From Haloplanus aerogenes (GTDB taxonomy: Archaea; Halobacteriota; Halobacteria; Halobacteriales; Haloferacaceae), in contig NZ_CP034145.1 of the NCBI RefSeq assembly GCF_003856835.1, positions 310,001 through 374,000 on the forward strand: a stretch of DNA of 64,000 nt, given 5' to 3'. The notes under the pieces were generated by a model. It did no database searches. It was given only the letters and a program-made list of their open reading frames with translations, and was not told the DNA's origin. Positions 52,976-62,408 of the stretch are shown here, in pieces. A program made the position numbers and the translations under genes. Each line of letters starts with the position of its first letter. Position 1 is the stretch's first letter.

Positions 52976-53566
52976 CTACAGCCCACCCAGTCGCCCCCCG
53001 AACCGCCAGTACGTCACCGCCGGCGACAGCGCGAGCAGGACACCGAGCCCCGTCGTCGTCGCCGTCGTCCGCCAGTCGAGCGTCACGCCGAGCGTCCGGT
53101 ACCGCCACAACTGGAGGGTGACGAACGCCCCGCCGGTCAGCAGGCCGCCGACGACGGCGCCGGCCGGCACCACGACCCCACGCGGGAGCGGCAGGCCGGC
53201 CAGTTCCGCACCGACGAGGACGCTTCCCACGCACGCGGACGCGACGACGTACCCGAAGCCGACGACGACGTGCCGGACAGCCACCGCGGCCGTGGACGGA
53301 TTTCCGGTCACCGCCTCCGGCGAGGCGTAGCCCGCGCTCCCGGTCCACACCAGCGGGAACGTCCCGACGGCGACGACCGCCGCGTACGGGGCGCCGTTGA
53401 GGACCGCGAGGATCAGGATCGCGACCGTGATGAGGTACGCTTCGACGAGCGACAGGGGTCCCGCCGCCACGGCCGGAACGACGAGCAGAATCGCTGCCGC
53501 GAGGCCGACCACGAGGACGGGGACCGAACAGGGAACCGACCGCTCGGAGAGCTGGTGGAGGGCCAT
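52976..53566 (-). CDS. Six-helix membrane protein (hypothetical)
   Basis: A 196-residue integral membrane protein with about six hydrophobic segments and few polar loops. No transport or catalytic motif is recognisable. The start MALHQLSERSVP at 53566 fits the haloarchaeal pattern; an ATG nine codons upstream is possible. It lies 40 bases downstream of the ITPase gene on the same strand. Confidence 0.6.
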   Translation of the reverse strand: MALHQLSERSVPCSVPVLVVGLAAAILLVVPAVAAGPLSLVEAYLITVAILILAVLNGAPYAAVVAVGTFPLVWTGSAGYASPEAVTGNPSTAAVAVRHVVVGFGYVVASACVGSVLVGAELAGLPLPRGVVVPAGAVVGGLLTGGAFVTLQLWRYRTLGVTLDWRTTATTTGLGVLLALSPAVTYWRFGGRLGGL

Positions 53567-53606
53567 ACGGACCCGTTGTCCCAGCGGGACCAAGTGCGTT
53601 CGGCCG

Positions 53607-54281
53607 CTATCGCGTCGCGTACCACTCCGAGAACTTCCCGAGCGCCCGGCCGCGGTGCGAGACGGCGTTCTTTTCGGCGGCCGTCATCTCCGCGAACGTC
53701 TGTCCCTCGTGTTCGAAGATGGGATCGTAGCCGAAGCCGCCGTCGCCGCGCGGTTCGACGATGCGCCCGCGGACGACGCCCTCGAACAGCTTGACGGGGA
53801 GGGTAGTCGCGTCGTCTTCGTCGTCCGCGCTCGCGGCCGCGGCGGCCGCCCGATCCCCGCGGTCGATGGGGTCGGGACTGGCGTCGAAGGGGTCGCCGTC
53901 GCAGTAGGCGAGGACACAGCGGAAGGCGGCGCGTGCGGGGTCGGCCGCCTCGTCGGACTGCGTCCGACTGCCCGACACGTCTCCACGAGACGTGTCGCGT
54001 GCGAGCTCACCCACGCGTTCGATGCCCAGCGTCTCCTCGGCGTACGAGGAGTAGGGGCCGGGGAAGCCGTCGAGGGCGTCGATAAAGAGACCGGCGTCGT
54101 CGACGAGGACGGGTTCGCCGGCGTGGCGGTACGCCTCGCGGGCGCCGCGAGCGGCGATGGGTTCGAGTTCGGGTGACTGGATCTCGGTGTAGTCGAAGTC
54201 GAGTTGCGAGACCGATCCGTCCGAGAGGTAGTCGCGGGCTTCGCGGACTTTCCCCGCGTTGGTCGTGACGTACCGGAGCAT
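53607..54281 (-). CDS. Non-canonical purine NTP pyrophosphatase (RdgB/HAM1 family)
   Basis: A 224-residue enzyme that removes ITP, XTP and similar damaged nucleotides. It has the start [10 protein letters not shown] (about 6-15), [38 protein letters not shown] and [19 protein letters not shown]. An acidic insertion (about 95-160, [20 protein letters not shown] and [11 protein letters not shown]) is longer than in other archaeal members and may be a halophilic addition. It diverges from the aIF2-gamma gene with a 103-base gap. Confidence 0.93.
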   Translation of the reverse strand: MLRYVTTNAGKVREARDYLSDGSVSQLDFDYTEIQSPELEPIAARGAREAYRHAGEPVLVDDAGLFIDALDGFPGPYSSYAEETLGIERVGELARDTSRGDVSGSRTQSDEAADPARAAFRCVLAYCDGDPFDASPDPIDRGDRAAAAAASADDEDDATTLPVKLFEGVVRGRIVEPRGDGGFGYDPIFEHEGQTFAEMTAAEKNAVSHRGRALGKFSEWYATR

Positions 54282-54339
54282 AGCGGTCGTGGGGTCGGTC
54301 GAGGCAAAGAGGCGTCGATACCGGCGTCGGCAAACAGCA

Positions 54340-54347
54340 AGTTTATC
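54340..54347 (+). promoter_or_regulatory. TATA box of the aIF2-gamma cluster
   Basis: agtttatc lies about 38-45 bases before the ATG at 54385, so the transcript has a short leader of about 10-15 bases. It is the only good candidate in the gap and would drive the whole conserved cluster. Confidence 0.5.
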
Positions 54348-54384
54348 ACCGCCAGGGGGCGAAAATCCTCCAAGATTACTCTCA

Positions 54385-55617
54385 ATGGCGACGGAAACAC
54401 ACCAGCAACCGGAGGTGAACATCGGCCTCGTCGGCCACGTCGATCACGGCAAGACGACGCTGGTCCAGGCTCTCAGCGGGTCGTGGACCGACCAGCACTC
54501 CGAGGAGATGAAACGCGGTATCTCCATTCGGCTCGGGTACGCGGACGCGACGTTCCGCAAGTGTCCCGGGGTCGACGAACCGGAGGCGTTCACCGTCGAC
54601 GAGACCTGTCCAGACGGCTCGGAGAGCGACGTGCTCCGGACGGTGTCCTTCGTCGACGCCCCCGGTCACGAGACGCTGATGGCGACGATGCTCTCGGGCG
54701 CGGCGCTCATGGACGGGGCGGTGCTGGTCGTGAGCGCGACCGACCCGGTCCCGCAGGCCCAGACTGAAGAACACCTGATGGCGCTCGACATCATCGGCGT
54801 CGAGAACATCGTCATCGCCCAGAACAAGATCGACCTCGTCGACCGCGAGCAGGCGGTCCGCAACTACGAGGAGATCGAAGAGTTCGTCGAGGGCACCGTC
54901 GCCGAGGACGCCCCCATCGTCCCCATCAGCGCCCAGCAGGAGGTGAACATGGACCTCCTCATCGGCGCCATCGAGGAGGAGATTCCGACGCCGGACCGCG
55001 ACGAGAGCAATCCGGCGCGGATGTTCGCCGCCCGCAGTTTCGACATCAACCGCCCGGGGACGACGTGGGAAGATCTCAGCGGCGGTGTCGTTGGCGGCAG
55101 TCTGGTCGACGGCACGCTCGAAGTCGGCGACGAACTCGAACTCCGCCCTGGCCGCGAAGTCGAGGAGGGGGGTCAGACCGAGTGGCGGCCCATCACGACC
55201 GAGGTGCGGTCGCTCCAGGCCGGCGGGCAGTCGGTCGAGGTGGCGCGCCCCGGCGGCCTCCTCGGCGTCGGTACCGGCCTCGATCCGTCGCTCACGAAGG
55301 GTGACGCGCTCGCGGGCCAGGTCGCCGGCGAACCCGGGACGCTCCCCCAGACCTACGAGTCCTTCGAGATGGACGTGGAACTCCTCGACCGCGTCGTCGG
55401 CGAGGAAGGGGAGGAGATCGAGGAGATCTCGACGGGTGAGCCGCTGATGCTCACCGTCGGCACCGCGACGACGGTCGGCGCCGTGACCAGCGCCCGGTCC
55501 GGCGAGTGCGAGGTATCGCTCAAACGGCCCGTCTGTGCGGAGGCCGGCGACCAGATCGCCATCAACCGCCGTGTCGGCGCGCGCTGGCGACTCATCGGCA
55601 TCGGCACGCTCAAGTGA
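54385..55617 (+). CDS. Translation initiation factor aIF2 subunit gamma
   Basis: A 410-residue GTPase that carries initiator Met-tRNA to the small ribosomal subunit. G1 is GHVDHGKTT (17-25), G3 DAPGHE, G4 NKID, followed by the two beta-barrel domains to [13 protein letters not shown]. The zinc knuckle between G1 and G3 is degenerate: only two cysteines remain ([18 protein letters not shown]), where most archaea have four. It heads a cluster in which the next gene overlaps it by four bases. Confidence 0.96.
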   Translation: MATETHQQPEVNIGLVGHVDHGKTTLVQALSGSWTDQHSEEMKRGISIRLGYADATFRKCPGVDEPEAFTVDETCPDGSESDVLRTVSFVDAPGHETLMATMLSGAALMDGAVLVVSATDPVPQAQTEEHLMALDIIGVENIVIAQNKIDLVDREQAVRNYEEIEEFVEGTVAEDAPIVPISAQQEVNMDLLIGAIEEEIPTPDRDESNPARMFAARSFDINRPGTTWEDLSGGVVGGSLVDGTLEVGDELELRPGREVEEGGQTEWRPITTEVRSLQAGGQSVEVARPGGLLGVGTGLDPSLTKGDALAGQVAGEPGTLPQTYESFEMDVELLDRVVGEEGEEIEEISTGEPLMLTVGTATTVGAVTSARSGECEVSLKRPVCAEAGDQIAINRRVGARWRLIGIGTLK

Positions 55618-56000
55618 CAGGACCACCCGTCGCCATGGACACCAGCGCGCTCATGATGCCGGTCGAATGCGACGTGCGGCTGTTCGACGAACTCGAACGC
55701 CTGCTCGGCGAGGCCGAGTTCATCACGCCGCCCGCGGTGATCGCGGAACTCGACCGGCTGGCGACGGGTGCGAGCGAGGAAGCCACCGCCGCCAGCGTCG
55801 GTCGCGATCTGGCCGAGCGGTGCCGCGTGGTGGAGACGGATGCATCGTACGCCGACGACGCGCTCGTCGAACTCGCCGACTGCGGCGAGTGCGAGTACGT
55901 CGTGACGAACGACCAACCCCTCCGGGACCGCCTGCTCGAACGCGGCGTTCGGGTAATCGGTTTAAGGGGTCGGAACACACTGAACATAACACAACCTTAG
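55614..56000 (+). CDS. PIN domain ribonuclease-like protein (Fcf1/Utp24 group)
   Basis: A 128-residue PIN protein. Acidic residues are placed as expected: MDTSALMMP (Asp, site 1), [32 protein letters not shown] and [12 protein letters not shown]. The position next to aIF2-gamma and rpoE is conserved in archaea, where the protein is linked to pre-rRNA processing. The GTG at 55614 overlaps the aIF2-gamma stop; an ATG at 55635 is the alternative start. Confidence 0.85.
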   Translation: MTGPPVAMDTSALMMPVECDVRLFDELERLLGEAEFITPPAVIAELDRLATGASEEATAASVGRDLAERCRVVETDASYADDALVELADCGECEYVVTNDQPLRDRLLERGVRVIGLRGRNTLNITQP

Positions 56001-56001
56001 C

Positions 56002-56574
56002 ATGTACAAACGGGTACGACTCAAGGACACGGTCGAGGTGCCCCCGCGGCACCTCGCCGACGTGACGCCCGAGCGGGTGAAGCGCCTGCTCCAGGACAAG
56101 CTCGAAGGACGGATGGACGAGGAGGTGGGGAGCGTCGTGAGCGTCATCAACGTCCACGACATCGGCGACGGCGCCGTGTTACCCAACCGCCCCGGTGTCT
56201 ACTACGAGGCCGAGTTCGACGCCATCACCTTCGACCCACAGATGCAGGAGGTCGTCGACGGGACGGTCGTCGAAGTCGTGGAGTTCGGGGCCTTCGTCGG
56301 GATCGGTCCCGTCGACGGTCTGCTCCACGTCTCCCAGATCTCCGACGAATATCTCGCCTACGACGGCGAGAACCAGCAACTCGCCTCGACGCAGACGAAC
56401 CGGACCCTCGGTGTCGGCGACGAGATTCGGGTACGCATCGTCACCAAGAGCGTCGACGAGCGCAACCCCCGCGACAGCAAGATCGGACTGACGGCGAAAC
56501 AGCCGGGCCTCGGCAAACACGGCTGGCTCGAAGAGGAGCGACAGGAGCGCGAGGCCCAGATGGAGGGTAACTGA
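56002..56574 (+). CDS. DNA-directed RNA polymerase subunit E' (Rpo7)
   Basis: A 190-residue polymerase stalk subunit. The N-terminal domain (MYKRVRLKDTVEVPPRHLAD through VLPNRPGVYYEAEFDAITF) and an S1-type RNA-binding domain (VVDGTVVEVVEFGAFVGIGPVDGLLHVSQI) are clear. It stabilises open complexes and guides nascent RNA. Its stop overlaps the spt4 start (TGATG), so the two stalk-associated genes are coupled. Confidence 0.95.
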   Translation: MYKRVRLKDTVEVPPRHLADVTPERVKRLLQDKLEGRMDEEVGSVVSVINVHDIGDGAVLPNRPGVYYEAEFDAITFDPQMQEVVDGTVVEVVEFGAFVGIGPVDGLLHVSQISDEYLAYDGENQQLASTQTNRTLGVGDEIRVRIVTKSVDERNPRDSKIGLTAKQPGLGKHGWLEEERQEREAQMEGN

Positions 56575-56771
56575 TGGCCGAGGACCGCCTCGCCTGCCGT
56601 GAGTGTCACTTCATCAACGACCCCGACACGCAGACCTGCGCGAACTGCGGGTCGTCGAGCCTCACGGAGGACTGGGCGGGCTACGTCATCGTCACCCATC
56701 CCGAGCGCTCCGAGGTTGCCGACGAGATGAACGTCTCCAACCCCGGCGGCTACGCGCTCAAGGTCCGCTAA
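56574..56771 (+). CDS. spt4: Transcription elongation factor Spt4 (subunit E'')
   Basis: A 65-residue zinc protein with CRECHF and CANCGSS knuckles and the Spt4 tail WAGYVIVTHPERSEVADEMNV. It partners Spt5 (NusG-like) to hold RNA polymerase in processive elongation. It overlaps the rpoE1 stop by one base (TGATG) and is followed after 2 bases by the dephospho-CoA kinase gene, as in other archaea. Confidence 0.95.
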   Translation: MAEDRLACRECHFINDPDTQTCANCGSSSLTEDWAGYVIVTHPERSEVADEMNVSNPGGYALKVR

Positions 56772-56773
56772 CC

Positions 56774-57304
56774 GTGCTCGAACTCCCCGACGACCTCCGG
56801 GGAGCGTTCAAGGACCCGCTGGGTTCCGTCTTCACCGACCCGAACGACCTCCTCGCGGCCGACGGCGCCGGCCGACCCCTCGTCGCCGTCGGCGACGTGG
56901 TCACGGTCCACCTCCTCGACGCCGGCCACTCCCCCGACGTGGCCCTCGTCGACGGCAAGACCGAACGCGAACGCGTCGACGAGTCGATCAGCCGGCGCCT
57001 GCCAGACGCCGACATCGAGGTGGCGAACCCCCCGGCCACCCTCTCGCGGGCGCTCCTCGACGCACTCCTCGACGCGCTCGACCGCGACGAACCCACCGTC
57101 ATCGAAGTCGACGGCGAGGAGGATCTGGCCGCGCTTCCGGCCATCCTCGCCACGCCCGAGGGCGGCTGTGTCGTCTACGGCCAGCCCGGCGAGGGGATGG
57201 TCCTCGTCCCCGTCACCGACGAGACGCGGTCGCTCGCCCGCGACCTCCTCACCCGAATGGACGGCGACGTGGACGCCGCGCTCGCGCTCCTCGACGCTCG
57301 TTGA
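56774..57304 (+). CDS. GTP-dependent dephospho-CoA kinase (DUF359 family)
   Basis: A 176-residue member of the DUF359 family, shown in Thermococcus to phosphorylate dephospho-CoA with GTP, the last step of CoA synthesis. Recognised by GRPLVAVGDVVTVHLL, PDVALVDGKTERERV, VEVANPPATLS-like DIEVANPPATLS, IEVDGEEDLAALPAI and VYGQPGEGMVLV. The start is GTG at 56774, two bases after the spt4 stop; no ATG is in place. Confidence 0.9.
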   Translation: MLELPDDLRGAFKDPLGSVFTDPNDLLAADGAGRPLVAVGDVVTVHLLDAGHSPDVALVDGKTERERVDESISRRLPDADIEVANPPATLSRALLDALLDALDRDEPTVIEVDGEEDLAALPAILATPEGGCVVYGQPGEGMVLVPVTDETRSLARDLLTRMDGDVDAALALLDAR

Positions 57305-57377
57305 GCCCGCCGCGACGCCTGTCGCACGCTTCGTAATCCTTTTGTCCAGTTCGAGACCACGTATGAGTAACTGAACG

Positions 57378-57704
57378 ATGGATATCGACATCATCGAGGA
57401 AGACGAGAACCCCATGTTGCATCGGACGGACGTTCGATTCCAGATCACGCACGACGAAGCGACGCCCTCGCGGCTCTCCGTTCGTGACAGTCTCGCGGCC
57501 AAACTGAACAAGGACTCCGCCGAAGTCGTCGTCCACAAACTCGACACGAAGTTCGGGATGCGGAAGACGGTCGGCTACGCCAAGGTGTACGAGAGTCCGG
57601 ATCACGCTCGCGACGTGGAACAGGATCACATGCTCGACCGAAACAAGATCAGCGCCGACGGCGAGGACGCCGACGAGGCCGACGCGGAAGCCGAAGAGGC
57701 CTGA
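57378..57704 (+). CDS. 30S ribosomal protein S24e
   Basis: A 108-residue ribosomal protein with the family core NPMLHRTDVRFQITHDEATPSR, KLNKDSAEVVVHKLDTKFGM and RKTVGYAKVYESPDHA, and an acidic haloarchaeal tail. In many archaeal genomes rps27ae follows directly. Here only 14 bases separate the stop from the kae1 start, so that gene is absent from this position. Confidence 0.95.
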   Translation: MDIDIIEEDENPMLHRTDVRFQITHDEATPSRLSVRDSLAAKLNKDSAEVVVHKLDTKFGMRKTVGYAKVYESPDHARDVEQDHMLDRNKISADGEDADEADAEAEEA

Positions 57705-57718
57705 TCGGGCCACACGCA

Positions 57719-59353
57719 ATGCGCATCCTCGGCATCGAGGGGACGGCCTGGGCGGCCAGCGCCGCGGTCTTCGAGTACGATCCCGACGACCCCGCGCCCC
57801 TCGACGCCGACCAACCCTTCATCGAAACCGACGCCTACCAGCCGGAGAGCGGCGGCATTCACCCGCGCGAGGCCGCCGAACACATGGGCGAGGCCATCCC
57901 GGCGGTCGTCGAGTCGGCCCTCGACGCCGCCGACGGCCCCATCGACGCCGTCGCCTTCTCCCGCGGCCCGGGGCTCGGCCCCTGCCTCCGCATCGTCGGT
58001 ACCGCCGCCCGCGCCCTCGCTGGCACACTGGACGTGCCGCTCGTCGGCGTGAATCACATGGTCGCCCACCTCGAAATCGGACGGTACGGCTCCGGATTCG
58101 ACTCCCCCGTCTGTCTGAACGCCAGCGGCGCCAACGCCCACTTGCTCGGCTACCACGACGGTCGGTATCGCGTCCTCGGGGAGACGATGGATACTGGCGT
58201 CGGCAACGCCATCGACAAGTTCACCCGTCACGTCGGCTGGTCACACCCCGGCGGACCGAAGGTCGAAGAAGCGGCGAAAGACGGCGAGTATGTCGACCTC
58301 CCGTACGTCGTCAAGGGGATGGATTTCTCCTTCTCCGGCCTCATGAGCGCCGCCAAGGCCGAGTACGACGAGGGGACGCCCGTCGAGGACGTGTGTTTCT
58401 CGCTGCAGGAGACCATCTTCGCCATGCTGACCGAGGTGGCCGAACGCGCCCTCTCACTGACAGGGTCGGACGAACTCGTCCTCGGTGGTGGCGTCGGCCA
58501 GAACGAGCGCCTGCGTGAGATGCTCTCGACGATGTGTGCCGACCGCGGTGCCGAGTTCTACGCGCCCGACCCGCGCTACCTCCGCGACAACGCGGGCATG
58601 ATTGCCGTCCTCGGCGCCAAGATGCTCGCCGCCGGCGACAGCCTGACTATCGAGGAGTCGGCGGTCGATCCCAACTTCCGGCCGGACGAAGTTGACGTGA
58701 CGTGGCGAGCGGACGAAGCGTCGGTGGCGTTCGAACCCATGGAGACGGCCGAGCGGCAGGGGGCGGAGGCCATCGTCACCGTCGAGAGCGTGGAGCCACG
58801 CTCCACGGAGGCCCGGACGCAATCCGGCGCCCGCGTGATCAAGCGCCGCCTGCCGAAGGCGTACCGCCACCCGGCTCTCGACGAACGCCTTCGCCGCGAG
58901 CGGACGGTCGCGGAGGCCCGTCTCACCAGTGACGCCCGTCGGCAGGGTGTACCGACGCCGGTCGTCCGCGACGTGGACGTGGCCGAGGCGACGATCACGT
59001 TCGACCGCGTCGGCGACCGCGACCTCGGTGCTGCGCTCACGCCCGACCGCGCCCGGATGGTCGGGGCCCACCTCGCACGGCTCCACCGCGCGGGAATCGT
59101 CCACGGCGACCCGACCGTTCGGAACGTTCGGGTCGACGACCGATGCTACCTCATCGACTTCGGCCTCGGCTACCACAGCGGGCACGTCGAGGATCACGCC
59201 ATGGACTGTCACGTCTTCGGCGGGAGCGTCCGCGGGACGGCGGGCGACACGGACGCCGTGCTCTCGGCGTTCGAAGCCGGTTACGCCGAGGCCGGCGACG
59301 AGGCCGTCCTCGACCGTCTGCGCGAGGTCGAGGGGCGGGGTCGGTACACCTAA
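57719..59353 (+). CDS. Bifunctional Kae1-Bud32 (KEOPS tRNA t6A synthesis and kinase)
   Basis: A 544-residue fusion. Residues 1-330 are Kae1, with the metal motif HMVAHLEIG and NASGANAHLL; it transfers threonylcarbamoyl to A37 of ANN-decoding tRNAs. Residues about 345-544 are the Bud32 kinase, with VIKRRLPKAYRHPALDE (Lys, Glu), HGDPTVRN (catalytic Asp) and IDFGLGYHS. The fusion occurs in several archaea. The enzyme needs the Pcc1 and Cgi121 subunits, not encoded nearby. Confidence 0.95.
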   Translation: MRILGIEGTAWAASAAVFEYDPDDPAPLDADQPFIETDAYQPESGGIHPREAAEHMGEAIPAVVESALDAADGPIDAVAFSRGPGLGPCLRIVGTAARALAGTLDVPLVGVNHMVAHLEIGRYGSGFDSPVCLNASGANAHLLGYHDGRYRVLGETMDTGVGNAIDKFTRHVGWSHPGGPKVEEAAKDGEYVDLPYVVKGMDFSFSGLMSAAKAEYDEGTPVEDVCFSLQETIFAMLTEVAERALSLTGSDELVLGGGVGQNERLREMLSTMCADRGAEFYAPDPRYLRDNAGMIAVLGAKMLAAGDSLTIEESAVDPNFRPDEVDVTWRADEASVAFEPMETAERQGAEAIVTVESVEPRSTEARTQSGARVIKRRLPKAYRHPALDERLRRERTVAEARLTSDARRQGVPTPVVRDVDVAEATITFDRVGDRDLGAALTPDRARMVGAHLARLHRAGIVHGDPTVRNVRVDDRCYLIDFGLGYHSGHVEDHAMDCHVFGGSVRGTAGDTDAVLSAFEAGYAEAGDEAVLDRLREVEGRGRYT

Positions 59354-59667
59354 CAGTCGCTCTCGGCGGCGGTCGGGCCGTCGGTGAACAGTGTCGTCAA
59401 CTCCGACCAGTAGCGACTCCAGGCGTCGACACACAACCGGACCGTCGTCGGATCGTCGGCCCCCTCTGCGTCGAGGGGGGTCACGAGGCGGCGGTCGTCG
59501 ACGACGCTCAGACACTCGGGACAGCGCGTGCGCTGGTGGTTACCGACCGTCCGAACGCGCCAGTCACCGTCGACGGGACTGGCGTGGCCGCAGTCCTGAC
59601 AGAACAGGACCGTCTTGCGGCCGCGTGCATCGTCGGCCGACGGCGCCGGCAAAGGGGAGGGACTCAT
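59350..59667 (-). CDS. Zinc-ribbon hypothetical protein
   Basis: A 105-residue protein with two cysteine pairs, CQDCGHASPVDGDW and CPECLSVV, forming a probable zinc ribbon, then a helical tail with WSRYWSELTTLF. Its role is unknown. The stop is convergent with, and overlaps by 4 bases, the kae1-bud32 stop. The start is taken at ATG 59667; a GTG directly upstream is possible. Confidence 0.65.
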   Translation of the reverse strand: MSPSPLPAPSADDARGRKTVLFCQDCGHASPVDGDWRVRTVGNHQRTRCPECLSVVDDRRLVTPLDAEGADDPTTVRLCVDAWSRYWSELTTLFTDGPTAAESDC

Positions 59668-59728
59668 CACTCACGATAGGTGCTCGAGCAGGATAATTCT
59701 GGCGCTAGACAGTCTAATTCGGTTGATA

Positions 59729-60763
59729 ATGAATGATACGGTGTCGGCGTCAGAGCTTTGTGCGAACGCCTCCTGCCCGACAGTCGTGACCGATTCGATG
59801 GGAATCGACGCGGCGACGGACGCGTGTCGTGACATCGTCGACCGCGTCGGCGAGGCCGTCATCGCCGACCGGACGTTCTTGGAGACGGTGGTGACCGGAA
59901 TGCTCGCCCGCGGCCACGTCCTCGTCGAGGACGTTCCCGGCACGGGCAAGACGTTGACCGCCATCGCGCTCGCGGATGCACTCGGCTTGGAGTTCAACCG
60001 CATCCAGTTCACGCCCGACCTCCTGCCCAGCGACATCACGGGCACGCACGTCTACGACGAACACGAGGGCACCTTCCGCTTCCAGCGCGGCCCCGTCTTC
60101 GCCAACGTCGTCCTCGCCGACGAGATCAACCGCGCGCCGCCGAAGACCCAATCCGCACTGCTGGAGGCGATGGACGAGGGACAGGTGAGCGCCGACGGCG
60201 AGACGTTCGACCTCCCCGAACCTTTCTTCGTCATCGCGACGCAGAATCCCGTCGAACAGGAGGGGACCTTCCGCCTCCCCGAGGCCCAGCGTGACCGCTT
60301 CATCGTCAAGGTCTCGATGGGCTATCCCGACCGTTCGGGCGAACTCGAACTCATCGACCGCCGAAGCAACCGGACGACGACGAAACCCCGGGTCGACAGC
60401 GTCGTCGACGCGGCGCAGGTGACTGCCCTCCGGCAGGTGCCCGAAACCGTGACCGTCGAGCGCGAGGTGCGTGAGTACCTCGTCGACCTGGCGCGGGCCA
60501 CCCGCGAAGATGGACGGGTCGAGATCGGCGTCTCACCCCGCGGCATCCAGCGATTCTACGAGGCGGCGCGCGCACACGCCGTCGTCGCCGGGCGATCCTA
60601 CGTCGCGCCCGACGACGTGAAAGCCGTCGCGCCCGCGGTGCTGACCCACCGCCTCGTGTTGACCTCGGAGGCGTCCATCCGCGACGTGGACCCCGCGAGC
60701 GTCGTCGAATCCGTCCTCGACACCGTCGAGGTGCCGGCGGCGACGGCGGAGACGGACGACTAA
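59729..60763 (+). CDS. MoxR-type AAA ATPase
   Basis: A 344-residue ATPase. Walker A is EDVPGTGKT (about 67-75), Walker B VVLADEINRAPPKTQSALLEAM, sensor 1 IATQNP and the C-terminal helical lid follows. MoxR ATPases act as chaperones for metal loading or complex assembly, typically with DUF58 and membrane proteins encoded nearby, which is the case here on the other strand. The start at 59729 is likely; an ATG at 59798 (MGIDAATDAC) is also possible. Confidence 0.92.
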   Translation: MNDTVSASELCANASCPTVVTDSMGIDAATDACRDIVDRVGEAVIADRTFLETVVTGMLARGHVLVEDVPGTGKTLTAIALADALGLEFNRIQFTPDLLPSDITGTHVYDEHEGTFRFQRGPVFANVVLADEINRAPPKTQSALLEAMDEGQVSADGETFDLPEPFFVIATQNPVEQEGTFRLPEAQRDRFIVKVSMGYPDRSGELELIDRRSNRTTTKPRVDSVVDAAQVTALRQVPETVTVEREVREYLVDLARATREDGRVEIGVSPRGIQRFYEAARAHAVVAGRSYVAPDDVKAVAPAVLTHRLVLTSEASIRDVDPASVVESVLDTVEVPAATAETDD

Positions 60764-62292
60764 CCCCGCAGGACGCCCAGCAGAATCACCGCTCCTGCGA
60801 CGGCGGCCACCGCGCCCACGAGGACGCCGTCGGCCATCCCCACCGTGCCGACGACACCGAGCGCTAGCCACGCGATGCCGACGCCGACAGTCGCCACCGC
60901 GACGCTCCCGACGGCGCGGACGGCCTCGATCCGTCCCGCTGACTGCGGGCCGAGATCCGCGCGCGCCGCCACCCCCTGATCGCTCGCGTCCCACGCGACG
61001 ACGCCGAGGCCGACGAGGGCGAACGTCGCGAGCGCCGGCGCCGATCCGACGCCCAGCACCACGCCACACAGCGTCAGGCCCGCGCCGGCCAGCGCCCCAC
61101 TACTCCCTCGCGTCGGCACGAGACCGACGCCCGCGCAGACGACCAGCGCCAGCAGGGTCGCCGTCAGGCAGCCGAGCGCGACGGTCACCGCCCCGAGCAC
61201 CACGCCCGCTGGCGAGAGCGTCGCGAGCAATTCGGTCGCGACGAGTCGGGCCGCGGGCGGGAGGCTCTCCACGAGCCCGCGAAGCGCCCCGCCGGCGCCG
61301 AACGCCACCAGGAGCACCAGGACGCCGCCGGTCGTCGCCGGGAGCAGCCGACCCAGCACCGGCGCCACCGATCCCGTGACGGCCTGCAGGAGACGACCGA
61401 CGAGGGCCAGCGTCGCGGCGACGGCGCCGACGAGGAGAAGTAGGACCCGCGGCCCCGTCGGCGCCACCAGCGCCCCGAGACCGACGACCGGCAACGTCTC
61501 GCGGACGACCGGAAACACCGTCAGGAGGCTCGCACTCGCCGCGATCACGCCGTACTTCACCGCCACACGCAAGTCCGCGTCGAGGCGCTCGACCGCCCGT
61601 CCGACCGCCTCGCGGCGCTCCCGCGGCGCCAGTTCCGTGATCGGGAGCGTCGATAGCGCCGCTCGACCGGCCAGCGCCGTGGCGACGAAGAGGACGAAAA
61701 CGGAGAGTAGCGACACCGTCGGCCCGCCGGGCGACAGCACCGGATCGAGGAGTGCCCCGAGGTCGACGGCCGGCGCCGGGAGCGCGCCGAGCGCGTCGAA
61801 TCGCGCGAGGAGGATCGCGCCGAACGCCGTCCCGACGATGGTCGCCGTCGCCAGCGCGGAGCGGTGGACCCGCCGGACCGCCCCCTCCCCGATGCCGTCA
61901 CCGAGCGTTCCGGTCGCGCCGAACGCCGCTAGTCCGCCGCCGCCGGCGAGGGCGACGGCGGGGAGTACGGCGCCCACGTCGCCGCCCGCGGCCGCCCCGA
62001 GGACGCCACGCCCGGCCGCGACGAGGGCGATGCCCGCGACGGCGCCGAGGGCGATCAGTGGCGTCAGCGCGGCTCCCACGGCCGCCCACGCCGGCCCCTC
62101 GCGGGCGCGACAGAGCGTCGCGGCACCGAGCGCGACGCCCGTCGCCGCCATCAGCGCCACGCCGGCGGTGGCCCGCCCCGTTGCGGCCGCGACGAGCAAT
62201 CCCGCGCCGACCGTCAGCGCCACGACCAGACTCGCGGGGCGCGAGGCGCCGGCGCCGAACGGCGTCCGTTCCTCCTGCTCCGCCGCTGTCAT
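60760..62292 (-). CDS. Large multi-pass membrane protein of the MoxR/DUF58 cluster (DUF7519-like)
   Basis: A 510-residue integral membrane protein, rich in Ala, Gly, Val and Leu, with about 13 hydrophobic segments and few charged loops. I recall its kind as DUF7519, found in haloarchaeal MoxR-DUF58 clusters. It has no recognisable active site. Its ATG overlaps the stop of the tiny upstream frame (ATGA), and its end overlaps the convergent moxR gene by 4 bases. Confidence 0.75.
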   Translation of the reverse strand: MTAAEQEERTPFGAGASRPASLVVALTVGAGLLVAAATGRATAGVALMAATGVALGAATLCRAREGPAWAAVGAALTPLIALGAVAGIALVAAGRGVLGAAAGGDVGAVLPAVALAGGGGLAAFGATGTLGDGIGEGAVRRVHRSALATATIVGTAFGAILLARFDALGALPAPAVDLGALLDPVLSPGGPTVSLLSVFVLFVATALAGRAALSTLPITELAPRERREAVGRAVERLDADLRVAVKYGVIAASASLLTVFPVVRETLPVVGLGALVAPTGPRVLLLLVGAVAATLALVGRLLQAVTGSVAPVLGRLLPATTGGVLVLLVAFGAGGALRGLVESLPPAARLVATELLATLSPAGVVLGAVTVALGCLTATLLALVVCAGVGLVPTRGSSGALAGAGLTLCGVVLGVGSAPALATFALVGLGVVAWDASDQGVAARADLGPQSAGRIEAVRAVGSVAVATVGVGIAWLALGVVGTVGMADGVLVGAVAAVAGAVILLGVLRG

Positions 62293-62408
62293 CGCACCGC
62301 ACCTCCCGCCTGCAACGTCCGGGCCAGCGCCACCGGCAACCGCTCCTCCCGATCCCAGTCGACGACGGTCGCCCCGACCGGGGCGCCCGTCGACTCGCCC
62401 ACCGTCAT
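62289..62408 (-). CDS. 39-residue duplicate of the DUF58 C-terminus
   Basis: The frame MTVGESTGAPVGATVVDWDR and EERLPVALARTLQAGGAVR repeats the last 26 residues of the DUF58 protein (GATVVDWDREERLPVALART and QAGG). It arose by a 113-base tandem duplication, leaving an ATG that overlaps the DUF58 TGA at one end and a TGA that overlaps the next ATG at the other. Translational coupling along the operon is thus preserved. Whether the peptide accumulates is unknown. Confidence 0.55.
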   Translation of the reverse strand: MTVGESTGAPVGATVVDWDREERLPVALARTLQAGGAVR

